From: Hysterangium stoloniferum
Lineage: Eukaryota > Basidiomycota > Agaricomycetes > Hysterangiales > Hysterangiaceae
Assembly: GCA_015178975.1 (NCBI GenBank)
Contig: WHVD01000009.1
Span: 1,178,001 to 1,242,000, forward strand
Reading direction: 5' to 3'
DNA: 64,000 bases
The translations under genes were made by a program, and so were the position numbers. Each line of letters starts with the position of its first letter. Within the stretch, counting starts at the first letter, position 1. This document shows positions 11,458-22,264 of the stretch, one piece after another. A model generated the notes under the pieces. It was not told where the DNA came from, searched no databases, and worked only from the letters and a program-made list of their open reading frames with translations.

Positions 11458-12226
11458 ATGTCTGACCACGAGGTAGTACCCAATTATCCCGACAATGTCG
11501 AAGATTTACCCCCATTGATCTCACCTGCTTCCTTGGAATCTCAAAGGATCCAATTCCCGAAAATCAGTTTCGGGGCATAGTCCAGGTACAACGGGCGTGT
11601 AATGTAGAGGGTCACGGCCTCTGTTCCCACAGTCCAGGTCATGACGACCATAAATTGATCAGCAAGGACAAACTTGATTCATGGGTTCAGCAGCGGGTAT
11701 GTTAATATTTTGTTTCGAGGATCGACTACAATGTGTCGGACTTTTTTTCCGTTTAGTGCCGTGATTTTGCAACTTGCGAAGAACCACCGCGAGGCTTTCC
11801 GGGTCCAGGAATTGAGCAAGGCATGTCCGATATTGAGAGAGATGCCATATGCCAACGGAAGTCGAAGTCGGCCCCTGTTACCTTTGTGGTCTGACAATGG
11901 AGCGGACCGGGACGAAGCTACTGTACAGCATCAAGATGTCCATTGTGGTTGGAAAGTGCTTGTTATACACACGTGTTCGTTGTGTGTGGTTTGGACCCAT
12001 ATGTACCCACATGTACTTACCGTAGCGCTATCTGCGTGTTGGCAATCTACCACCGCCGGTCATTTGAGTTTGAGTCAGAGTCTGAGTTTGGTCACTTCTG
12101 GTGACTTCTGTGTCTTTCTATCTACTATTCCAACAACACGACGTGTGACCAAGTACCAAAGAGTTGTTCGAAGGCTGATGTACACGCTCGAAGAAACGAC
12201 GACGACTAGACTCCTTAACAAACAGC
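11458..12226 (+). pseudogene. Inverted G1 fragment (exons 1-2)
   Basis: The plus strand reads MSDHEVVPNYPDNVEDLPP from 11458, then loses frame within exon 1 (small indel around 11554). The intron 1 donor GTATGT (11698) and the TTTAG acceptor (about 11757) are still recognisable. Exon 2 follows with frame changes, is interrupted by a short solo LTR at 11974-12135, and stops abruptly at about 12226, where it is fused to an F2 block. It is an inverted partial duplicate of G1-2 and is not functional. The stretch 10976-11457 is its inverted upstream flank. Confidence 0.8.
11974..12135. mobile_element. LTR-G solo LTR, copy 1 (fossil)
   Basis: A 162-bp TGTT...AACA segment flanked by the 5-bp target duplication ACACG (11969-11973 and 12136-12140). 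The uninterrupted site is preserved in the paralogous G1-2 exon 2 near 6090. It shares a GTACCCACATGTA motif with the 205-bp LTR-G copy at 55881. Probably a short copia-like solo LTR. Confidence 0.8.
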
Positions 12227-12960
12227 TTGTTGTGCCGTCTTTCATTTTCCTGTAAATAAAATGAGGAGAAGAAGTGAAGCATTAGCTAACTCAATTAAAG
12301 CCAAACCGCGAGGACAAAACACGTATTGACTTGACGGACTTACTTGGAACCTCCGAAATCAACCTCGGTGTCTTCCACTTTGACTTCATTTCCTTTCCAT
12401 CCAGGTTCAATGTCCTCTCTCTTCTCACGCTCGTCGCATTGTTGATAGTCTCCACATCAGACAACGTCGTCCCACTCTCCCACTCTCCCAATCTCGCTAA
12501 ACCCACACTTGTCCGTTCAAAGTCCGCGACGATGTCTATGTCCACGAACCTCGTCGAGAAATCGCAGACCCAGTATTGTTTGCGAGCTAACTGATCGAGC
12601 CTGTACGTCGAGGCAATACAGCAGGTGGATCGGTTGTACCGGGCTGCGTGGTGGCGGCGTGAACAACGGCTGGAATGTCAATGAGACTTATTGCGTTGGG
12701 GCTTGAGGGCAGGGTACAGGATCCTGTTGTGGAGGCTTAGGATCCCATTCAGTGGAAGTAGCGTGGGAGAGAGCTTCTGGTTGTCATCATCGATGGGCGA
12801 TTGTGGCATCTGTGATGCTTCCTCTGGATATTCAAGGTAATGGCATGCCTGTACCATCTTGTCTTGTTGCATCTCTTGCATCTCATTCTCCTTCTCCTTC
12901 CCTGGCCTTTACGCGGTTTTCTACGAGACACGCTGGTTAAACGAAAGAGCGTCTGGTACG
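12227..12960 (-). pseudogene. F2 block, copy 3
   Basis: Near-duplicate of 7400-8140. The minus strand keeps the DIDIVADFERTSVGLARLGE segment (12545-12291) and the QSPIDDDNQKLSP segment (12881-12678). Its 3' end is fused at about 12226 to the inverted G1 fragment, so the block has lost its normal neighbour. Product unknown. Confidence 0.4.
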
Positions 12961-13580
12961 CGTTGTCAACTATGAGCAGGTGCTGTGACCGTGACGGGAC
13001 TTTTGGTTATTCTACTGTTCGGCCTTCGTGGTGCAGTGATTGGCATGGCTTAGACTTGGGGCATGGCCTCGACTCGTGAACATACCTTATCAAAGGCGAT
13101 GCGAGATCAGACTTGCCGAACTACAGGAATAAAGAAAAATATTAGTCAGTTTCAATAGCATGAATTCAATGCGTCAACCAAAACACAAATCCTATGGGTC
13201 GGTGACTGCCCTGTCGGCAGAGAACTGTAGGCTGCCCGCTTGAGTCATCTGCACAAGTTTGATCATGCTGCGTGACCCTGGTGGCAGGCTGTGTGACCCT
13301 TGTTGTGGGATTGTATGCAGCCGTCATCCTGATGCCTGGATGCGCCAGACACGATCAGTTGGCTGGCTCAAGACATGAGCAGGTCGGACCTAGGCCGATG
13401 GCTGATCAGGATTTTCGGATTTTTTCGACACTTCTACCGAACCGTACGTCCAATTTTTCTGCATACTAGCACGGTTCTCTATGCAGACCTTATGAGTATG
13501 GATTTACCTTTAAGTGATAGATCATTATTTAATCCTTTATGAATTTGAAAATTTCATTCCCGAACGGAACGCTCGATTGT
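12961..13580 (+). repeat. Block R, copy 3
   Basis: Matches 8141-8770 closely, including the A-box-like motif TGGTGCAGTGA and the B-box-like CCTCGACTCG around 13030-13077. It forms the outer part of the left arm of the large palindrome. Confidence 0.45.
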
Positions 13581-13589
13581 CTAAGGGTG

Positions 13590-14520
13590 CTTGTGTTAAT
13601 AGGAGTCAGTATGCGCTCAATTGATAAAAAGAGCACTTACCACGGCTTATCACCCACAAGCGGATGATCAAACCGAAATAATGAACCAAATTTTGGAAGT
13701 AGCACTTAGAGCTTACGTCGGGCCAGAACGAAACGATTGGGCTGGAATTTTAAATAGTTTTTCGTTAGCATATAACACTAGTGTTCATTCCCTAACGAAA
13801 TTCTCACCGGCATTTTTGTTGTTTGGCTTCCAACCTCTAACACGGCTCAATTATCTTTCCCCTGAGTCAGAGAACGTTACAAGACCAAACAATGATATAA
13901 TTAATGATGAAAGTACGGAAATAAATGACTCACATAAGTTTAAAGGATTAAGCAGCGCAGCCGATCAAATGATCGAAGAATTTCAGACAAGTCAAAGTAT
14001 AGCTAGAGAGGCGCTTAATCTGGGTCAAAATTTTCAGAAAAAATATTACAATCAGGGACGACTCACTATCAAATTTGAAGTGGGAGATTTAGTGCTAATA
14101 AATCACCATTCCTTAAATCTATTGCGAAATGTAAAGGGAAAAGGCCAGAAGTTATTAATGAGATACGATGGACCGTTCGAGATTCTAGAGAAAATAAGTC
14201 CATTAGCATATAGACTGCGAATGCCAGCCTCATACGGCACTCATCCAATTCTAATATTGTGAATTTAGAATCTTACTAAAACTCAGAAGAATTCGGAAGT
14301 CGACCGAGAAAGCATCTGAACCGGGAAGATTTTGAAGAAATGCCTGAATATGAAGTCGAGGCAATAATTGACCAAAAATAGTCAAAATCCCGAAGCGGTC
14401 GCAAGAATTTATTATATAAAGTAAGATTCGTAGGGTACTCACCTAATTTTGATGAATGGTTAACCCGAAGAGATCTCAAAAATGCGCCAGAGATCTTGAG
14501 GAAATGAGACACCGAGCCGA
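13590..14520 (+). mobile_element. Gyp-H fragment 2 (fossil)
   Basis: Same Ty3/gypsy integrase C-terminus and chromodomain segment as at 8780, and the best preserved of the three. The longest open stretch is 13621-14262, containing TTAYHPQADDQTEIMNQ and FEVGDLVLINHHS. Broken, with a few breaks. It lies in the left arm of the large palindrome and is followed by another P frame at 14710-14969. Confidence 0.85.
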
Positions 14521-14997
14521 GAACAGTCTAAAACACTAAGCATTCCAACATAGATACTAGAAGATTCTTTCGTATTCTTTACAATTACGTCATAAAAAAT
14601 AAAAAAAACATAAAATAAGTTCGAAAACACGAAAAACAAACCACCCAAACCACCCAAACCGCATATACGAACCATTCGTCTAAGAGAACCTGCTCATACT
14701 ACCAAAAATATGGTCTTCGTTCCATTTCCAACTCGTTTCGATTACCCTGTTGATTGGATCTCGTCCCCTCCCATACAAAATCATGTACTACATCATTTAC
14801 GCAGGAACCTACAAACAATCCATTTGCGTACATACCTCGAGAGGAGGACTGGGGTCATGCGACGGTGAATGGCAAGTCCTACGACTTTCTAGATCCTAAA
14901 ATTATTGACCGTGTCTGGTTGACACATCTTGAGAATGTTAAAGAGATATGTATAGCAGCAAATGGATGAGGGGTTTTCCCAGCGAATTCGATGAGTA

Positions 14998-15167
14998 TTG
15001 GGAAGTAAAGAATCAAGAACGACGAGAGAGCTGGACCTTTGAAGATATGTGGGGAATACAAAAATTGGCCCCAACCAAGCAATCTCTGGGTTGGGGCCAA
15101 TTTTTGTATTCCCCACATGTCTTCGAAGGTCCATCTCTCTGGTCGTTCTTGATTCTTTAATTCCCAA
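14998..15167. repeat. 79-bp-arm hairpin in the centre of the large palindrome
   Basis: 14998-15076 and 15089-15167 are inverted complements with about five mismatches, separated by a 12-base loop. The inner stem contains TTGGCCCCAACC/GGTTGGGGCCAA. No open frame is conserved. Transcribed RNA would form a very stable hairpin; biological use is unknown. Confidence 0.9.
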
Positions 15168-15899
15168 TAAGACCTTAGGGCATAGGGAAGCGGCGGTTCG
15201 GGATCTTATGGCCAATTCCAAATGTGAGCACCTTCAGTGTGCTGGCAACGATTTTTGGCCTCGGCTGTCCAAGCCATTAACTTCAACGCCATTTGTTGAT
15301 AATTTTAATATCCCTGCAAAATGTCTCCTCGATTTCCAGAGACGCGAAGTGGATTGTTAAGGAGAGAAGAAATGGGACCGAAAATAGGGGCAATCATCCC
15401 TATGTCTATCAGATGTTCAAACGAGATGTTGCAACTCATTGAATTCGCTGGGAAAACCCCTCGTCCATTTGCTGCTATACATATCTTTAACATTCTCAAG
15501 ATGTGTCAACCAGACACGGTCAATAATTTTAGGATCTAGAAAGTCGTAGGACTTGCCATTCACCGTCGCATGACCCCAGTCCTCCTCTCGAGGTATGTAC
15601 GCAAATGAATTGTTTGTAGGTTCCTGTGTAAATGATGTAAATACGTGATTTTGTATGAGAGGTTACGAGATACAATCAACAGAGTAATCGAAATGAGTTG
15701 GAAATGGAACGAAGACCATATTGTTGGTAGTATGAGCAGGTTCTCTTAGACGAATGGTTGTATTTGCGGTTTGGGTTGTTTGTTTTTCGTGTTTTAGAAC
15801 TTATTTTATGTTGTTTTTATGTTTTACGACGTAACTTTAAAGAATACGAAAGAATATTCTAGCATATATGTTGGAATGCTTAGTGTTTTAGACTGTTCT

Positions 15900-16810
15900 T
15901 GGCCCGGTGTCTCATTTCCCAGGCCCTCAAGATCTCTGGCGCATTTTTGAGATCTCTTTGGTTAACCATTCATAAAAGTTAGATGAGTGCCCTACGAATC
16001 TTACTTTATATAATAAATTCTTGCGACCGCTTCGGGATCTTGACCATTTTTGGTCAATTATTGCCTCGACTTCATATTCAGGCATTTCTTCAAAATCTTC
16101 CCGGTTCAGATGCTTTCTCGGTCGACTTCCGAATTCTTCTGGTGAGTTTTGGTAATATTCTAAATTCACAATATTTAGAATTGGATGAGTGCCGTATGAG
16201 GCTGGCATTCGCAGTCTACATGCTAATGGACTTATTTTCTCTAGAATCTCGAACGGTCCATCGTATCTCATTAATAACTTCTGGCCTTTTCCCTTTACAT
16301 TTCGCAATAGCTTTAAGGAATGGGCTTTATTAGCACTAAATCTCCCACTTCAAATTTGATAGTGAGTCGTCCCTGATTGTAATAGAAAAATTTGACCCAG
16401 ATTAAGCGCCTCTCTAGCTTTGTCTGAAATTCTTCGATCATTTGATCGGCTGCGCTGCTTAATCCTTTAAACTTATGTGAGTCATTTATTTCCGTACTTT
16501 CATCATTAATTATATCATTGTTTGGTCTTGTAACGTTCTCTGACTCAGGGGAAAGATAATTGAGCCGTGTTAGAGGTTGGAAGCCAAACAACAAACATGC
16601 CGGTGAGAATTGCGTTATGGAATGAACACTAGTGTTATATGCTAACGAAAAACTATCTAAAATTCCAGCCCAATCGTTTCGTTCTGGCCCGACGTAAGCT
16701 CTAAGTGCTACTTCCAAAATTTGGTTCATTATTTCGGTTTGACCATCCGCTTGTGGGTGATAAGCCGTGGTAAGTGCTCTTTTTATCAATTGAGCGCATA
16801 CTGACTCCTA
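15900..16810 (-). mobile_element. Gyp-H fragment 3, inverted (fossil)
   Basis: Minus-strand copy of the Gyp-H integrase C-terminus and chromodomain fragment (16789-16313 and 16307-15927 are the open stretches). Broken, with a few breaks. It forms part of the right arm of the large palindrome; the inverted P frame lies at about 15470-15722. Confidence 0.85.
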
Positions 16811-16849
16811 TTAACACAAGCACCCTTAGACAATCGAGCGTTCCGTTCG

Positions 16850-17420
16850 GGAATGAAATTTTCAAATTCATAAAGGATTATATAATGATCTATCACAAAG
16901 GTAAATCCATACTCATAAGGTCTGCATAGAGAACCGTGCTAGTATGCAGAGAAATTGGACGTACAGTTCGGTAGAAGTGTCGAAAAAATCCGAAGATCCT
17001 GATCAGCCATCGGCCTAGGTCCGACCCCGCTGCTCATGTCCTGAGCCAACCAACTGATCGTGTCTGGCGCATCCAGGCATCAGGATGACGGCTGCATACA
17101 ATCCCACAACAAGGGTCACACAGCCTGCCACCAGAGTCACACAGCATGATCAAGCCTGTGCAGATGACTGAAGCGGGCAGCCTACAGTTCCCTGCCGTCA
17201 GGGCAGTCACCGACCCATAGGATTTGTGTTTTGGTTGACGCATTGAATTCATGCTATTGAAACTGACTAATATTTTTCTTTATTCCTGTAGTTCGGCAAG
17301 TCTGATCCCGCATCGCCTTTGATAAGGTATGTTCACGAGTCGAGGCCCATGCCCAAAACCTAAGCCTTTCCAAACATTGCACCATGGCGGCCGAACAAGA
17401 CAATATCTAACAGTCCTGTC
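16850..17420 (-). repeat. Block R, copy 4, inverted
   Basis: Inverted relative to the other R copies. On the minus strand the order is A-box-like motif (about 17390), B-box-like motif (about 17345), then the GAATTCAATGCGTCAACC-containing body. Its outermost part resembles R copy 1 (3770-3840) more than R copy 3, so the palindrome arm continues into inverted block X rather than F2. Confidence 0.45.
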
Positions 17421-17429
17421 GCAATCACA

Positions 17430-18070
17430 TCGCTCGTCACTTCACTCAACATATGACGGCTCGTAGTGGGGTGGGAACTTGTATGGTCAGGACACTAGGG
17501 GCAACGGCGGTGCTTTCCCTCAATTTCCCCATTAAGGCTACTGGAAAATGAACCACGCGCTGCTTAGATCGTACAAACCATGATAAATTGAGTTTTATAG
17601 CTCATGTCCATTGTATCTGAGTCCAATTAATGGACTCTTACCGACAATAAACTTTTCCTGAAGAGGGCGATATGATCTATCGGGAGCAGTCAGAAAAAGT
17701 TTATTGTCGGTAAGAGTCCATATATGCAGTTGCGCGTGAACGGGAGCCAAGTAATTGTCATCTCTCATTGGTATGTTGTAGTTTCTTCGCGCCCATTGCC
17801 AATGTTACGTATAGCGTGAGTTATAAGCATCCAACCGTACTTGCACGAACGTGGTTTGTCTGTTTGGGATGAAAGTATATTTCAGAGAATAATCTGCCAG
17901 TAGACTACTGGACAGAACGGGGAGGGTGCAGATTGTGACGGGAATAGGCATAGTGATAACGTGAGAGATATGGGTAGTGATAATGTGAGTAATATGGTCG
18001 TGATAATATGGAAAATATGCAAGAAAACGGGTTTAAAGATTTTGCTGAAAACATGACATAATTGAGCATC
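17430..18070 (-). repeat. Block X, copy 3 (inverted, partial) with a 26-bp fold-back
   Basis: An inverted partial copy of block X. Inside it, 17631-17656 and 17695-17720 are perfect 26-bp inverted repeats around a 38-bp spacer; the other X copies have only one of these arms. The segment ends near 18070, beyond which similarity to X stops. Confidence 0.65.
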
Positions 18071-18198
18071 GATGGGTAGGTAGTGAACTGGGGGAACTTA
18101 TCACGAGTGGAAAATAACGTGTTCGTGACGTTTACCCTCAATATATCCCAACTGCCACAAAGCAAGATGACGAATGTGGAAGCACAGCAGCTATTGCT

Positions 18199-18705
18199 TT
18201 GATTGGATTTTGGGAATGTAATGGCTTGTCGGACAACTATTGCAGGCCGAAAGCCGGAATCCTCGTGGCGTCATCTTGCTATATTTTATTCTTCTGTTTG
18301 GTGGAGCTTGGCGTAGGGAGTTATCTCAAGGAACCACCCTCTGTTAATAATCACGAAACCCTTGGTTATATCCTTCGCGGAAAAAGAGGCAACACTCGCC
18401 TTGCCCAGAACTCTTCTCCAGATGTGAATGACAAACCCAAGAAGTATTGCCCTGTTTTTGTACCAGTTTCCATTTGTGGTCGGCAGATGTACTTTAATTT
18501 GTCTTGCTATAATGTTTCACCGTTTGATCTCCAATTCCTCTTCATCATCTCACTTGCCAGTTCCATCATTCGCCTCTATTCACCTATTGGACCTAATCTT
18601 CCGTCTCGATGTGCGCTTTTGGTCGGTCAGGGTTATAATTTTACTGTTTATTCTCTCTATTCTCGTTGTGCTATCTTTTCTGGATTTTCTTGTAGAGCTT
18701 GTTGA
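18199..18705 (+). CDS. Unrecognised open frame, 168 aa, with two hydrophobic stretches
   Basis: The frame starts MIGFWECNGLSDNYC and contains hydrophobic stretches near residues 22-42 (ILVASSCYILFFCLVELGVG) and 110-125 (LQFLFIISLASSIIRLY). It has Cys residues at irregular spacing and no domain I know. It is unique in the window, unlike its neighbours, so it may be original host sequence between duplicated blocks. There is no supporting splice, promoter or homology evidence and it may be a chance open frame. The following 18706-19510 holds no feature I can support. Confidence 0.2.
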   Translation: MIGFWECNGLSDNYCRPKAGILVASSCYILFFCLVELGVGSYLKEPPSVNNHETLGYILRGKRGNTRLAQNSSPDVNDKPKKYCPVFVPVSICGRQMYFNLSCYNVSPFDLQFLFIISLASSIIRLYSPIGPNLPSRCALLVGQGYNFTVYSLYSRCAIFSGFSCRAC

Positions 18706-19890
18706 GGTGTAGATCGATCAGGATAGGCTCCCCTTGCAGAGGCTGTATATCTACTTCATACCGGGTAGATGAGAAGGGAGGGATATCAAAGGATGGCCAT
18801 AGACCATAGAAACCAAGTTTTGGGGCCCGGCCGAGGAAATCATTCACGCACGCCATTAAATGTATATCGTGCTATAACGCACGATGAGGTACAGAAAATA
18901 GTAGCGGTCACCCTACTACTTATTGTTCTACCTGGCAGCCTTGTTTTGAAGGGCCAAGATCTCTGAGTCTGACAGCCACTCGCTGAAGAATTGTCCTGAA
19001 CGTTGATTACCTATACTTCATCCAGTTATATTGGTGTCTTTCCTAACGTCCTTATAATGACGTGGCTCACTTGCTAGTTTTGTTACAGGCGGATCCACGC
19101 TGAGTCATATTGTATGCAGTGAACTCCCAGGTTACTAATACTGTCAGAAACCGGAATGTCATGGCACGTCGCATCCGTATATTATTAAACACAATCTACA
19201 GCACTTGTTAAGTCTCTTTCATATTACTATCACAGAGTCTAAGGCGCCCGGGATTACTGTCTGGCAAGAGAGACCAATTTTAAAGTAAAGTATTCAAAGA
19301 TAAAACGTCCACTTGAATTGAGGTTTGGGAATTTAACTCTACGGTACAAAAAGATTAGCGTATATTATATCTTTTAACTGTTGTTTGGCTAGATTTTTAT
19401 TATTATTAAGTGCCAGCATTATACTTTACTAGTACTAGTGAATTTGACTGTGACAATACAAGGGAAGGAGGTAGTAATGGGGTCAACAGCCGCATCCATG
19501 CTGTAGGTTCGAAATACAAGTGGCGGAATACAGGAATCTTCTACCGAATCGTTCCTGCAGGTTTCTCCACATACTAGCCCGATTCTCCATACAGACCTTA
19601 TGGGTATGGATTTGCCCTTCAGTGATAGATCGTTATATAATATTTTATGAATTTGACAAGTTTATCCCCAACGGTCGATTATATAAGGGTGCCGTTGAAG
19701 AACAGATGTAAGGAGGCAAAGTTCGGTATTATAGGAGTAGCACTCTCTTTCTTAAATCATCGTTTGAGCCCTTTTGGGACTGAGGAATCCATCCTTCGGA
19801 TATCATCCTTTACGTTACTCTTCGAAAAGGCTTAAACTAGATCAAACATTATTTGGGTAATGAGTAAATACGTTAATCAGATGGAACAAT
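18706..19890. other. No gene seen; right part is the G1 3' flank
   Basis: 18706-19510 has only short, unsupported frames and no repeat shared with the rest of the window. From about 19520 to 19890 it matches the conserved 3' flank of G1 (AGTGATAGATCGTTATATAA at about 19620), as expected next to G1-3. Confidence 0.5.
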
Positions 19891-21861
19891 CTACTCACAA
19901 AGCCGTCTGTGTATCTCCAAGAGAAATAAGTAGTCTGTGTTGGAACTTGCTGAGATCCCTACAAACGGCGTCGCAAGGAGACAGAGGAGCGATTGTGCTT
20001 CGTCCATCAAGCTAGTCACGAATACCTCCTCCCCGGGGATGTATTCAACCCTTTCAAACAAGGCCAAGAAGTAGTGAAGGGCACAGATTGGGCTATCTGC
20101 TCGCACTGCCGTGCAGGCAATTTCGGGATCTAGGGATTGTGAAATTAACGACAGTGAGCCCCTTATTTAGCCTCGAGGCGCCGTGAAACAATAAAGGGTC
20201 TGATTTTGGGTTCTGAATTAGTATTCTGATAGCCGAATCATTTTAAGACGACAGGTCCGCGATGGTGTAACTGTGGACTCACTGCAGCATTTCAACCCCA
20301 ATGGAAACAATGACATTAATTCGATCAAAGTTTTCTGCCAGAAACGTGACATCCTCAAATAATGCATGGAGTCTATTTAGAATAAATAGATACAAGATGT
20401 AGCGAGAAGGGTCGGCACACGCAAATAAATCGATCTTGGTTCGTATAGCGTCAAGCGCGATATCCAATAGAGTTCCATAAATGCTGCGGAGCGAGGGATC
20501 CTATGGGAAACAGTATGAGAAAATCGATATTTGCAGGTGAATCCGTTTCATGTTCTCAGGTTTGTTTCGATCGTATCTCCATATTTCTCGTTTCGGCCGT
20601 TCTTCAAAAACAGCAAAGGCAAAACTTACGACATCATCCAAAATTTGAGATAGCTTTTAATAACACTGAGCTCCTTATATGACAGGGACTGTGCGTCATG
20701 CGCCTCCTTAATGATGCTGGTGAAACAGCCAGTAACAATAGAATAATCTAAAGTGGTGAGGGTGGCAGCTGATGGACTGCAGAGGTATTCGCCAAGGTGT
20801 GATATGAATATCGAGGCGACAGCATAGCAGTCACCAGGAAGTCGCAACCCGACCAGGGCAGTGTAGAGCATAGGAACCATTTCAGCTGGCGCAACCTCAA
20901 CACACGCCATAAACTCGATTAAGTGCGCCATCGATACTATGACTCTGTTCGACCTTCATTTCTTCACCAGTGCCAAGCCAAGTTGTGAAGGCGCCATAGG
21001 TGTTCGTGAGAAGCCAACTGGCTCGATTTCGTATTTTACGTGGGTAAGATGGTCTTCATTGACATGATTTCAGCATGCAATGAATGGCTTTTACCAGAAG
21101 TGGGCATGCCTCAATAGATCCAGGCCCTCTTTAACTATTATGCTCAATTGCCGCACAGTTAGCTGTTTGTTAAGCAGTCTGGTCGGCGTCATTTCCTCGC
21201 GCGTGTACATGTGCGTTTGGGCAACTCTTTGGTATTCCTCCACACGTCGCGTGTATATCAAGCACTTTCCAACCAAAATGGATATCTTGGTGCCGTATAG
21301 TAGCTTCGTCCCGATCCGCTCCAGTACCAGACCACAAAGGTAACCAGGGCCGACTTGGGTTTCCGTTAGATTACGAATAACGGGTTCCATCCATGCAGCA
21401 ATGGCGTCTTGGTCGATGTCGGACATGCCTTGATCAATTCCTGATGAATCCAGCAAGCCTCGTGGCGGTTCTAGGCAAGTTGCAAAACCACGGCACTAGA
21501 CGAAAAAAAACTCCAACGCATGGGAGTCGATCCTCGAACCAAAACATTACCATACCATTTGCTGAACCCATGAGTCAAGTGCGTCCTTGGTGATCGGTAC
21601 ATGCTCGTTACGACCTGGTCTGTGGTAACAGAGGCCGTGACCCTCAACATTGCACGCCCATTGTCTCTGAAGTATGCCCCGAAAATGACTTTGGAGGAGG
21701 AATTCAATCCTTGAAGATTCCAGCACAGCAGGTGAGATAAATGGGGGTGGCTCTTCCACATCGTCTGGGTTGGCAGGTACTGCCTCGTGGTCAGAATGGG
21801 GCACGTCAGATATATACATCATGTCACAAATGTAGAAAAGAGTGTAATTGATAAGGTTCAT
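19891..21861 (-). pseudogene. G1-3, degenerate copy of the G1 family
   Basis: All five exon regions are recognisable in order. The usual start is lost: one base of the ATG before SDHE is missing near 21796, leaving only upstream in-frame ATGs (MMYISDVPHSDHE). Exon 1 has an extra codon, and the intron 1 donor is GTATGG. Exon 2 is open (21490-21100). Exon 3 has a +1 shift just before the MAHLIEF motif (near 20935). Exon 4 has an in-frame TAG near 20500, where other copies read CFTQD. Exon 5 is also shifted in its first third. It is the most diverged of the five main copies. A copia element sits about 100 bp upstream. Confidence 0.8.
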
Positions 21862-21961
21862 CAGGCTTTTTCTATTTTTGTGACACCGCTTTTAATGTAG
21901 TTTTCGTGACCGATTAACAACGTCTGTAATGACCTACTAAACCAATGGAGAAGGTCCTTCG

Positions 21962-22251
21962 TGTTGAAATATTAGCATTACGTAAGCTACCTTTGGTAAG
22001 CTGGAACGCAGTGTAGGGTAACTGTATAGTTACATTACGCTTATGGATACTATATTAGTATAGAGACCGATCGCGTAGCCTCTCAGTGAAGGTTTATCAC
22101 TCACTGAGAGGTATGCAATTTTCCCCAGTTCTACATTAATAGTTTACTTACTATTAATTCAGTATTATTTAGGTAGATAACAATAGATGTTACAGTGAAG
22201 GTTTATCACTCACTGAGAGTATTATTTAGAACTGCGCAAATAATCTCAACA
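21962..22251 (+). repeat. Cop-1 5' LTR
   Basis: A 290-bp LTR, TG...CA. It contains two copies of a motif built from CAGTGAAGGTTTATCACTC and CACTGAGAG. In the first (about 22080-22110) CTCTCAGTGA pairs with TCACTGAGAG to form a 10-bp hairpin stem; the second (about 22194-22219) keeps only part of the stem. Confidence 0.95.
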
Positions 22252-22264
22252 GGTTATGGGCCCC
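22252..22264 (+). promoter_or_regulatory. Cop-1 primer binding site, initiator tRNA-Met type
   Basis: GGTTATGGGCCCC directly abuts the 5' LTR. It is complementary to the anticodon-arm region of initiator tRNA-Met, the half-tRNA primer used by many copia elements. The match to the exact tRNA of this organism is inferred. Confidence 0.7.

Larger units (their letters stand above)
12960..17420. repeat. Large imperfect palindrome, arms about 2 kb
   Basis: The left arm (about 12960-14997) and right arm (about 15434-17420) are inverted copies. From outside in, each arm holds block R, the Gyp-H fragment and the P frame, and both arms end at the same GAATTCGCTGGG-containing sequence. The spacer of about 440 bp contains a separate 79-bp-arm hairpin. 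The outer ends diverge near the block R promoter-box region; the right arm then continues into inverted block X. Confidence 0.85.
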
